DNA of 64,000 nucleotides, from assembly GCF_030551255.1 (NCBI RefSeq), contig NZ_CP130630.1, positions 11,469,001 through 11,533,000 on the forward strand, given 5' to 3'. This document shows, piece after piece, positions 25,637 through 33,059 of the stretch. The notes beneath the pieces were generated by a model. That model was not told where the DNA came from, ran no database searches, and worked only from the letters and a program-made list of their open reading frames with translations. The stretch comes from Streptomyces sp. NL15-2K. GTDB lineage: Bacteria > Actinomycetota > Actinomycetes > Streptomycetales > Streptomycetaceae. Position numbers and translations under genes: made by a program. The first letter of the stretch is position 1. Each line of letters begins with the position of its first letter.

Positions 25637-26569
25637 ATGGTGATCATGATGTCGTCCATGCCTTTCCAGCCGGTCCTGGAACGCATCGCCGAAGAGATCG
25701 AGCGGACGCCGGGCCGGGGCCGCCCCGCCGACTACATCCCCGCACTCGCGGCCTGCGACCCGCGCCGCTTCGGCATGGCCGTCGCGGAGTTGGACGGCAC
25801 GGTGTACGGCGTGGGGGACTGGCGGGAGCCGTTCTCCACGCAGTCGCTCACCAAGGTCTTCACCCTCGCGCTCGACCTGGCCCGCGAGGGAGACGAACTC
25901 TGGGAGTACGTGGGCCGCGAGCCCTCCGGCAATCCCTTCAACTCCCTGGTGCAGCTGGAGTACGAGAACGGCATCCCCCGCAACCCGTTCATCAACGCGG
26001 GCGCGCTCGTCGTCACGGACCGCCTCCAGACCCGTACCTCGGACGCGGCCGGCGAACTGCTGACCTTCCTCCGCTCGGAGAGCGGCAACCCGACCCTGGG
26101 CTTCGACAAGGAGGTCGCCGCCTCGGAGGCCGCGCACGGCGACAGAAACGCCGCGCTGGCCCACTTCATGGCCTCCTACGGCAACATCGACAACCCGATC
26201 CCGGTCCTGCTCGACCAGTACTTCCGCCAGTGCTCCGTCAGGGCCTCGTGCGCCGACCTGGCCCTCGCCACCACCTTCCTGGCCCGGCACGGCGTCCGCG
26301 CCGACGGCACCCGCCTGCTCACCCGCAGCCAGGCCAAGCAGGTCAACGCGGTCATGCTGACCTGCGGAACCTACGACGCGGCAGGCGACTTCGCGTACCG
26401 CGTGGGCCTGCCCGGCAAGAGCGGTGTCGGCGGCGGCATCATCGCGGTGGTACCGGGGCGCTGCACGCTGTGCGTGTGGAGTCCGGGGCTGGACGAGCGC
26501 GGCAATTCGGTGGCAGGTGTAGCGGCCCTCGACAGATTTACGACGCTGACGGGCCTGTCAGTGTTCTGA
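25637..26569 (+). CDS. glsA: Glutaminase
   Basis: The product has 310 aa with GGAGGGAC just before the ATG. It is a serine-dependent beta-lactamase-related glutaminase. The SxxK motif is STQSLTKVFTLAL near residue 72, followed by NPFNSLVQLEYENGIPRNPF, INAGALVV, and GKSGVGGGIIAVVPG near the C-terminus. It converts glutamine to glutamate and ammonia. It follows aspA by 35 bp, so the cluster handles Asn, Asp and Gln. Other in-frame ATGs within the first ten codons are possible but less well placed. Confidence 0.93.
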   Translation: MVIMMSSMPFQPVLERIAEEIERTPGRGRPADYIPALAACDPRRFGMAVAELDGTVYGVGDWREPFSTQSLTKVFTLALDLAREGDELWEYVGREPSGNPFNSLVQLEYENGIPRNPFINAGALVVTDRLQTRTSDAAGELLTFLRSESGNPTLGFDKEVAASEAAHGDRNAALAHFMASYGNIDNPIPVLLDQYFRQCSVRASCADLALATTFLARHGVRADGTRLLTRSQAKQVNAVMLTCGTYDAAGDFAYRVGLPGKSGVGGGIIAVVPGRCTLCVWSPGLDERGNSVAGVAALDRFTTLTGLSVF

Positions 26570-26600
26570 GGGCCACTTGTCGACGCTGGACGCGGACACG

Positions 26601-26676
26601 CCCCTCAGGGGCGCAGGGCTGTGACAATGTGCGGCTCCGCCGCGTGGGCGCGATCAGCCCCCACGGCCCGCAGCCG
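26601..26676 (+). repeat. Dispersed intergenic hairpin repeat, copy 2
   Basis: It contains the blocks AGGGGCGCAGGGCTGTGAC, GCGGCTCCGCCGC, GTGGGCGCG and GCAGCCG, in the order seen on the opposite strand at 23237-23311. The CCCCTCAGGGG at its start is itself a short palindrome. It lies after glsA, so the two copies are inverted and bracket the array, aspA and glsA. It may also act as a transcription terminator. Confidence 0.6.
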
Positions 26677-26782
26677 ACGAACCACCCCTGAACCACACGC
26701 CGGTCACATCGCGGCCCCCGCCCGGCAGGGCCCTCGTCGCTTTCCGGCCACCCGGCGTTGACACGCTTCCCGAGTGTTGGCC

Positions 26783-28177
26783 ATGGCTTTTCCCGTCGAT
26801 CTCCGCCGCTGCCAGGTGCTCGGCCTGGCCGGGACCGCCTTTCTCGCGGCAGGAGGTGAGAGCGCCGGAGCCCTGCCCGTCCGGGAGCTCCTCGCCCCGT
26901 CCTCCGTCCACGTCGCCCTCGGCCTGGTCGGTGTGTACTTCGGGCTCGTTCTGCTGATCGCGGCCTGGCTGCTCCTGGGACGGCTGGTCCGCGGTGCCGA
27001 ACCGCCCAGTCCGCGTGCCCTGATGGTGGTCCTCGTGATCTGGGCCGCCCCGCTGCTGCTCGCGCCCCCGCTGTTCAGCCGGGACGTCTACAGCTACCTC
27101 GCGCAGGGCGCCATGGTGGACGCGCACATGGACGTCTACGCCCACGGCCCGGCGCGGCTCGGCGGCCCGCTCGCCGACGAGGTCTCCCCGCTGTGGCAGC
27201 ACACCGGTGCCCCGTACGGGCCGGTCTTCCTCGGCGTCGCCTCCGTGCTGTCCGGGCTGACCCGCGGCGAACTCCCCGCCGGTGTCTTCGGGATGCGGCT
27301 CGTCGCGCTGCTCGGGGTCGGGCTGATGGCGGCCGCGCTGCCCCGCCTCGCCCGGCACAGCGGTGCCGATCCGTCCGCCGCGCTCTGGCTCGGCGCCCTC
27401 AACCCACTGGTCCTGCTGCATCTGATCGCGGGCGCCCACAACGACGCCGTCATGCTCGGCCTGCTCGGCATCGGCCTGGTCGCGGCGCTCGGCCGGTGGC
27501 CGGCCCTGGGCGCCGTACTCGTCACGCTGGCCGCTCTGGTCAAGGTGCCCGCCGTACTCGGTCTCGCCGCGGTCGTCGTCCTCCAGGTCCGCGCGGGCCG
27601 AAGTCCCGCGAAGGCCGTGCTGACGACCGGTGTCGCGGCCGGGGCCACCACGGTCGCCGCGACGACCCTCGCCGGGACGGGATACGGCTGGATAGGCGCC
27701 CTCAACACGCCCGTCTCCCCGCAGAACTGGGCGCTCAGCAGCCTCCTCGGCCGCGCCACCCGGGCCCTGCTGGAACGGCTCGGCAGCGACCTGGCACCCC
27801 TGGCCGTCCCGGCCTGGCATGTCCTCGGCTCCGCCATCGCCGTGGCCGCCGTCCTGTTCATATGGCTGCGGCTGCGCATGCGGCCGGTGTACGCGCTCGG
27901 CCTGAGCCTGGCGGCGGTGGCCGCCCTCGGCCCGGCCATCCGCCCCTGGTACGCCCTGTGGGGGCTGTTCCTCATCGCCGCGGCGGCGCCCAGCACCTCG
28001 GTACGGCACCGGGTGGCGGCCGTGACGGGCGTCCTCGCGCTGGCCGTGCTGCCCAGCGGCGGTCCGGCGGACGCCGGGCAACTGGTCCTGGCCGTCTCCG
28101 GCGGCGTGCTCGCCGTGGTCGTCCTGTGGCAGGCCCGCCAGGCGGAACTGGCCCCGGCGTCGGGGCGTACGGCATGA
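26783..28177 (+). CDS. Polyprenol-phosphomannose-dependent mannosyltransferase, MptB type
   Basis: The product has 464 aa of polytopic membrane protein with about 12 segments. Features typical of MptB-like alpha-1,6-mannosyltransferases are LFSRDVYSYLAQGAMVDA after the second segments (acidic residue in the first outer loop), YAHGPARLGGP, and LNPLVLLHLIAGAHNDAVML. The enzyme transfers mannose from a polyprenyl-phosphate donor on the outer face of the membrane, probably onto lipomannan-like glycolipids. A TTGACA box lies 20 bp upstream. An in-frame GTG three codons earlier is possible. Confidence 0.82.
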   Translation: MAFPVDLRRCQVLGLAGTAFLAAGGESAGALPVRELLAPSSVHVALGLVGVYFGLVLLIAAWLLLGRLVRGAEPPSPRALMVVLVIWAAPLLLAPPLFSRDVYSYLAQGAMVDAHMDVYAHGPARLGGPLADEVSPLWQHTGAPYGPVFLGVASVLSGLTRGELPAGVFGMRLVALLGVGLMAAALPRLARHSGADPSAALWLGALNPLVLLHLIAGAHNDAVMLGLLGIGLVAALGRWPALGAVLVTLAALVKVPAVLGLAAVVVLQVRAGRSPAKAVLTTGVAAGATTVAATTLAGTGYGWIGALNTPVSPQNWALSSLLGRATRALLERLGSDLAPLAVPAWHVLGSAIAVAAVLFIWLRLRMRPVYALGLSLAAVAALGPAIRPWYALWGLFLIAAAAPSTSVRHRVAAVTGVLALAVLPSGGPADAGQLVLAVSGGVLAVVVLWQARQAELAPASGRTA

Positions 28178-29556
28178 GGCCGCCCCGCACCGACCGCGGC
28201 CGCCTGCTGCTGGTGCTCGCCCTCGCCACGGCCGTGACCGTGTTCACCGCGACCGTGCCCCTGCTGCGCGGCTGGTTCGACCTGCGCGTCTACTACGGCG
28301 CCGTGGACAGCTGGGTCCACCACGGCGGACAGCTCTACGACTACCGGGTGCCCGGGACGGCGTACGGCTTCACGTATCCGCCGTTCGCGGCCGTCGCCAT
28401 GCTGCCGATGGCACTCCTCGGCCTGCACGCGGCGATCGCCGCCGCTCTGCTGCTCAACCTGGCGGCCCTGGCCCTGGTGCTGCGCATCCTCGCCGGACCC
28501 GCCTGGCGGCGCTACGGCTGGTACGGCTGCGCCCTGGCCGCCTGCGCGCTCGCCCTGTTCGAGCCGCTGCGCGACACCTTCAGCTTCGGCCAGGTGAACG
28601 TGCTGCTGCTGGCCCTGGTGCTCGCCGACGCCTGGCTGCTCGCCACCGGCCGAGCGCGCTGGGCAGGCATCGGCATCGGTCTGGCCGCCGCGGTGAAACT
28701 CACGCCCGCCCTCTTCATCGGACTGCTGCTGCTCGCCAGGCGATGGCGCGCGGCCGCGGTCGCCACGGCCGTCGCCGTCGCGGCGACGGCGCTCGCGGCC
28801 GCCGTGGCCCCGGACGCCTCGCGCTTCTACTGGACCGAGGCCATGTGGGACACGACCCGCGTGGGCCGCCTGGACTATGTCTCCAACCAGTCGCTCCAGG
28901 GGATCCTGGCCCGGCTGGGTGAACCGGACCGCGCGGTCTGGGCGGTCGCGGTGCTGCTGGTCCTGGGCGTGTGGGCGACCCGGGCCCGCCGGGCGGTGGC
29001 AGCGGGGGAGTGGACGACGGCGTTCGCCCTCACCGGCCTCACCGCCTGCCTGGTCAGTCCGATCACCTGGGTGCACCATCTGGTCTGGCTGCTGCCGTCC
29101 TTCGCGGTGCTGGTCCGCACCGGGCACCCGCGGATCGCCGCCGCCCTGTACGCGGTGCTGTGCACCAGCGTGGTGTGGCTGTGGTTCGACGACGCGTCCG
29201 GCGTCGACGGATTCCTCGGCAGCAACACCTACACCTGGATCACGCTCGGCCTGCTGCTGTGGCTGCCGATCGGTCAACGCCGGCCCGCCCGGCCGACCCT
29301 GGCCCGCAGCGCCAGCACCACAGCGCCCACGCCCAGCCCGGCGGCGCCCGCGATCGCCCCCGTCCCCGACCAGCCGGAGCCTTCGTCCGGCGTACGGGCC
29401 ACGGTCGCGGTCTTGGGCACCGCGGCCGGCCGCGCCTTCGGCCTGGCCCGCAACGCGTCGAGCGACCCGACCGGCCCGACCCGGCCCCCCGCGTCGAACC
29501 CCCAGTCGAGCAGCGCGCGCGCCTCCTCGTACACGGCGAAGCCACCGCCCGCCTGA
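28174..29556 (+). CDS. GT87-family membrane mannosyltransferase
   Basis: The product has 460 aa with ATG overlapping the MptB stop (ATGA). It has about ten membrane segments, beginning LLLVLALATAVTVFTATVP, then the GT87 loop FDLRVYYGAVDSWVHHGGQL, YGFTYPPFAAVAM and FGQVNVLLLALVLADAWLL. It probably adds mannose from polyprenyl-phosphomannose, as the PimE-like members do. Membrane segments end near LLLWLPIGQ (residue 370). The last 90 residues are Pro/Ala/Ser-rich and lie antisense to the carboxypeptidase gene, so the original stop may have been lost. Confidence 0.82.
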   Translation: MRPPRTDRGRLLLVLALATAVTVFTATVPLLRGWFDLRVYYGAVDSWVHHGGQLYDYRVPGTAYGFTYPPFAAVAMLPMALLGLHAAIAAALLLNLAALALVLRILAGPAWRRYGWYGCALAACALALFEPLRDTFSFGQVNVLLLALVLADAWLLATGRARWAGIGIGLAAAVKLTPALFIGLLLLARRWRAAAVATAVAVAATALAAAVAPDASRFYWTEAMWDTTRVGRLDYVSNQSLQGILARLGEPDRAVWAVAVLLVLGVWATRARRAVAAGEWTTAFALTGLTACLVSPITWVHHLVWLLPSFAVLVRTGHPRIAAALYAVLCTSVVWLWFDDASGVDGFLGSNTYTWITLGLLLWLPIGQRRPARPTLARSASTTAPTPSPAAPAIAPVPDQPEPSSGVRATVAVLGTAAGRAFGLARNASSDPTGPTRPPASNPQSSSARASSYTAKPPPA

Positions 29557-30452
29557 GGGTTCAGCACGGTCACGACGAGCGTGCGCCCGCCCCGGCGGGC
29601 GGCGGCGACGAGGGTGTGGCCCGCCTTGCTGGTGTAGCCGTTCTTGATGCCGATCAGCCCCGGATACGGCTCCACGCCGCCGGCACCGGTCAGCAGCCGG
29701 TTGGTGTTGTGGATGACGTACGACCATCCGCCTCCGCCCGGGAACCGGGCCCGGAGCATGCCGCAGTACCGCGCGAAGTCCGGATCGCGCAGCCCTGCCC
29801 GGCCGAAGACGGCGAGATCGTACGCCGAGGACACCTGGCCCGGCGTGTCGTACCCGTCCGGTGACAGCGCGCGCGTGTCGAGGGCGCCCAGCGACCGGGC
29901 CTTGGCCTGCATCCGGGCGACCGTGGCACGCCGGCCCCCGTTCAGCTCGGCCAGGACGTGCACGGCGTCGTTGCCGGAGCTGAGGAAGACCCCGCGCCAC
30001 AGGTCGGCCACCCGGTAGGTGCGTCCCTCGGCGACTCCGACCACACTGCTCCCGGGCCCGATGCCTCTCAGCTCGGGCCCGCGGACGGTGTGCCGGACGC
30101 CGCCCGGGAGATCCGGCAGCACGGCGAGGGCGAACAGAGTCTTCAGGGTGCTGGCGGGCGGCAGCCTGCGGTGCGCGTCGTGCGCGGCGAGCACCTCGCC
30201 GGTTCGGGCGTCGGCCACCAGCCACGACAGTGCCGAGACCTCCGGCACCTTGGGCGCCCCGGGCCGCGGCCGGACCCGCGTGCCGGGACGGAACAGCAGG
30301 GAGGGCTGCGGCGCGGCCACCCGTGGCCCATCGGGCTTGCCGGGGTCCGGCCCGGTACGGGCCACCGCGCCGGCGGGGGCGAGCGCCAGCAGGCCCGCCA
30401 CACAGATCGCGCAGGCCGGCATGGCAGCCCGGAAAGCAAATCCGATCGTCAT
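29274..30452 (-). CDS. D-alanyl-D-alanine carboxypeptidase (peptidase S11)
   Basis: The product has 392 aa with an N-terminal signal peptide (FRAAMPACAICVAGLLALAP). The three penicillin-binding motifs are all visible: SxxK in PASTLKTLF, SxN in FLSSGNDAVHVL, and KNG in IGIKNGYTSKAGHTLV in place of KTG. A C-terminal membrane anchor (TGAIAGAAGLGVGAVVLALR) ends with a basic tail. It trims the terminal D-Ala of peptidoglycan stem peptides outside the cell. TAGGTT 7 bp before the ATG suggests a leaderless transcript. The final 283 bp overlap the GT87 gene tail to tail. Confidence 0.9.
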   Translation of the reverse strand: MTIGFAFRAAMPACAICVAGLLALAPAGAVARTGPDPGKPDGPRVAAPQPSLLFRPGTRVRPRPGAPKVPEVSALSWLVADARTGEVLAAHDAHRRLPPASTLKTLFALAVLPDLPGGVRHTVRGPELRGIGPGSSVVGVAEGRTYRVADLWRGVFLSSGNDAVHVLAELNGGRRATVARMQAKARSLGALDTRALSPDGYDTPGQVSSAYDLAVFGRAGLRDPDFARYCGMLRARFPGGGGWSYVIHNTNRLLTGAGGVEPYPGLIGIKNGYTSKAGHTLVAAARRGGRTLVVTVLNPQAGGGFAVYEEARALLDWGFDAGGRVGPVGSLDALRARPKARPAAVPKTATVARTPDEGSGWSGTGAIAGAAGLGVGAVVLALRARVGRAGRR

Positions 30453-30554
30453 ACCGCAAACCTAGGAATGGACCGGCCGTACACCCCGCTGCCCGGGCCG
30501 AGCGCTACGCGCGAGCACCCGGATGCCACATGTCGGACGTGCGATTCGGGCGCG

Positions 30555-31697
30555 TCAGCCGGTGGGCAGCGTCGGCCGGATGCGGCGCAGGAAGGTCGCG
30601 TTGTCCGGGGTCTCGCGCATGCGCTCCAGCAGCGTTTCCAGGTTGGTCTGGCCGTCCCGGGTCTGCAGGGCGCGGCGCAGGCCGCGTGCCGCGGTCAACT
30701 CGGCTTCGGGAAGCAGGAGTTCCTCGCGGCGGGTGCCGGACGGGGTGATGTCGACGGCCGGGAAGACGCGGCGGGAGGCGAGCTCGCGGCTCAGACGCAG
30801 CTCCATGTTGCCGGTGCTCTTCAGCTCCTCGAAGAAGAAGTCGTCGGCGCGGGAGCCGGTCTCCACCAGGGCGGTGGCGAGGATCGTGAGCGAGCCGCCC
30901 TCCTCGGCCAGCCGGGCGGCGCCGAAGAACCGCTTGGGGCCGATCAGCGCGGTCGCGTCGACACCGCCGCTGAGGGTGCGGCCACCGGCGGCGGCCGCGT
31001 TGTTGTGGGCCCGGCACAGGCGGGTGAGGGAGTCGAGGAGGATGACGACGTCCTCGCCCTCCTCGACGAACCGCTTGGCCCGCTCGATGACGAGTTCGGC
31101 GAGCGCGATGTGCCGCTTGGGGCTCTGGTCGAAGGTCGAGGCGTACACCTCGCCGCGCACGGAACGCCGCATGTCGGTGACCTCCTCGGGGCGCTCGTCG
31201 AGCAGGACCACCATCAGCCGGGCCTCGGGGTGGTTGCCGGCGACGGCGGCGGCGATCTGCTGGAGGAGGACGGTCTTGCCGGTCTTGGGCGGGGCCACGA
31301 TCAGCCCGCGCTGGCCCTTGCCGACGGGCGCGATCAGGTCGATCGCACGCCCGGCCAACCCGGCCGCCGGGTGTTCGAGACGGAGCCGCTCGCGCGGGTG
31401 CAGCGGTGTCAGGTCGTGGAAGTGACGACGGCTGCGGACGTCGTGGGGCGTGTGTCCGTTGATCCGGGCGACTTCGGTCAGGGCGCGCTGGGTGCCGCGC
31501 ACTCCGTCGACGAGGTCTCCCTTGCGCAGGCCGTAACGGCGGATCAGCGCGGGCGGGACCTGGAGGTCGGCGGGCGAGGGCAGGAGGTCCAGGGGCCGCA
31601 GGTGTCCCTTCCCGTTCGTGTCGATGTCGAGGACGCCGGTGGCGACCCGGGCCGGGACCTGCTGCTGGGTAGAAGGGTGTTCGAGTGTGGTGGTCAT
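30555..31697 (-). CDS. rho: Short Rho-type transcription termination factor paralogue
   Basis: The product has 380 aa from ATG 31697 with GAAAGGA upstream. It has an OB-fold RNA-binding domain (ATGVLDIDTNGKGHLRPLDL, LIRRYGLRKGDLVDGVRG) followed by the ATPase: Walker A APPKTGKTVLLQQ, Walker B VVILLDSLTRLCRAHNN, and the Q/R loops (GGRTLSGGVDATAL, NMELRLSRELASRRVFPAVD). The major actinomycete Rho is much longer because of an N-terminal insertion domain and the Rho_N helices. Both are absent here, so this looks like an additional compact Rho. Confidence 0.88.
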   Translation of the reverse strand: MTTTLEHPSTQQQVPARVATGVLDIDTNGKGHLRPLDLLPSPADLQVPPALIRRYGLRKGDLVDGVRGTQRALTEVARINGHTPHDVRSRRHFHDLTPLHPRERLRLEHPAAGLAGRAIDLIAPVGKGQRGLIVAPPKTGKTVLLQQIAAAVAGNHPEARLMVVLLDERPEEVTDMRRSVRGEVYASTFDQSPKRHIALAELVIERAKRFVEEGEDVVILLDSLTRLCRAHNNAAAAGGRTLSGGVDATALIGPKRFFGAARLAEEGGSLTILATALVETGSRADDFFFEELKSTGNMELRLSRELASRRVFPAVDITPSGTRREELLLPEAELTAARGLRRALQTRDGQTNLETLLERMRETPDNATFLRRIRPTLPTG

Positions 31698-31985
31698 GGT
31701 GGTCGGTCCTTTCACGGACGGAAGGCATGGAACATGCGAAGAGAAGGGGGTTGGCCGTGAGGGGAGGCGGACAGTGCGCCTCGCGACGGCGGGAAACAAC
31801 ACCTCGGGTACGGCAGAGAAAGGGCCTTTTGCGAGGTGGTGCGGGAAAGCCGATGTGCCGGCCGGGAAACGGCGGGCGTTTCGGCTGACTGAAGGGGAAC
31901 TTGCACCGGCGCCCGAAACAGGGGCGTACACAAGTGCTAGCCGTAATGTACCACGCGGTGGGCGGTCACGTCTGTGTGATGCGAC
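31698..31985 (-). promoter_or_regulatory. Leader region of the Rho paralogue, C-rich and G-poor
   Basis: A TACATT box on the minus strand (31945-31950) would start transcription about 240 nt before the rho ATG. The last 90 nt of the leader, for example CCAACCCCCTTCTCTTCG, are rich in C and poor in G, the composition favoured by Rho for loading. Autoregulation by premature termination is therefore plausible. No other gene is seen here. Confidence 0.45.
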
Positions 31986-32813
31986 TCAGCGTTCGGCCAG
32001 CAGGCCGTACAGGAGGGGGATGCGCGGCTCGGGCAGCCGCCACCAGCCGGACGGAGTGCGGACCATCCGCGGCCAGCGCTGCCAGGGCAGTTCGTCGCTC
32101 TCGCGCAGTCGTCGGACGGTCAGTCCCGCTTCCGTCAACGCGTCGATGACCTCTCCTATTCCGTGCATCCACTCGTAGCTGTCGGTGGCGCCCTCGACCG
32201 CCGGGCCGTCGGTGTAAGTGCGGGTCGCGTCCCGGTGCACGGGACCGTCGCCGCCCAGATAGTCGTGGCGCAGCAGGAGTTCGGGCCCTTCGCCCGGACC
32301 GGGCTTCGGGCCCAGGGAGTTGAGCAGCGGATGGAACTCGACGAGGTACAACCGGCCGCCCGGACGCAGGAGTTGGGCCACCACATCCGCCCAGCGTGTC
32401 AGGTCGGGCAGGTAGCACAGGGCGCCCTTGCCGGTGTAGACGACGTCGAACCGCCGCCCCTCCAGGGCCTCCACGGCGTCGTACACGTTCGCCCGTACGT
32501 AGTCGACGTCGACGCCGGCCTTCGCGGCGATGCCGGTCGCCGCCACCACGGACGCCTCGGAGAAGTCCAGGCCGACGGCCCGGGCGCCGCGCCGCGCGAA
32601 GGCGATCGTCTCGGTGCCCAGGTGACACTGCAGGTGGAGCACGTCGCGGCCGGTGAGCTCGCCGAGGTCGTCCCACTCGAACGCGGCGAACCAGCGCTCC
32701 GGGTCGAGGTCCTGGTCGAGACCGTAGAACCGGCTGGCGAGGTGGACGGGGGTGCGGGCGTCCCAGTTCGCCCGGTTGGCCTGCATGAGCCGTGCGTGCT
32801 CGTCGGTGGTCAT
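31986..32813 (-). CDS. SAM-dependent class I methyltransferase
   Basis: The product has 275 aa from ATG 32813. The Rossmann core shows motif I as DVLHLQCHLGTETIAFARRG, the acidic residue in AVGLDFSEASV, and motif IV as FDVVYTGKGALCYLPDLTRW, followed by LLRPGGRLYLVEFHPLL. The variant LQCHLGTET in place of ExGxGxG is common in a streptomycete group of small-molecule methyltransferases. The substrate is unknown. It lies downstream of nothing obvious on the same strand and is divergent from the large phosphatase gene. Confidence 0.83.
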   Translation of the reverse strand: MTTDEHARLMQANRANWDARTPVHLASRFYGLDQDLDPERWFAAFEWDDLGELTGRDVLHLQCHLGTETIAFARRGARAVGLDFSEASVVAATGIAAKAGVDVDYVRANVYDAVEALEGRRFDVVYTGKGALCYLPDLTRWADVVAQLLRPGGRLYLVEFHPLLNSLGPKPGPGEGPELLLRHDYLGGDGPVHRDATRTYTDGPAVEGATDSYEWMHGIGEVIDALTEAGLTVRRLRESDELPWQRWPRMVRTPSGWWRLPEPRIPLLYGLLAER

Positions 32814-32963
32814 GCCGTCATCCAACCGGGAACGGGGCGGGCAATGCCAGCCCCGCCACGTCCGTCGGTGGGGTGACAGCACCCACGCCACTGAAGGCTC
32901 CGATGACCACACCCGTACGCATGCGTCGCACCGCCGGGACAGCGGCTGCACCGAAGACCGATA

Positions 32964-32981
32964 TTGTGATGTGAGTCACAA
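32964..32981. promoter_or_regulatory. Near-perfect Crp-type binding site TTGTGA-N6-TCACAA
   Basis: An 18-bp palindrome matches the classical Crp consensus TGTGA-N6-TCACA and also the GTG-N6-GNCAC form reported for Streptomyces Crp. It lies 79 bp before the start of the SpoIIE/ATPase gene and 151 bp before the divergent methyltransferase. A TAGGGT box follows downstream. Control of the phosphatase gene by Crp is inferred. Confidence 0.65.
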
Positions 32982-33059
32982 AAGGTCTAGGGTTGAGTCG
33001 CTTGGAGTATGCCCCCGGGCGGCGCGTCGAACAGCGGTGCGTGACCCGGCCGTCTCCGG

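Noticed and set aside
26774..26782. GTG start three codons before the MptB ATG
   Set aside because: Neither start has a clear ribosome site; the ATG was kept because it directly precedes the conserved N-terminus.
31685..31888. Small plus-strand ORFs over the Rho leader
   Set aside because: They are antisense to the leader, lack ribosome sites, and show no coding bias.
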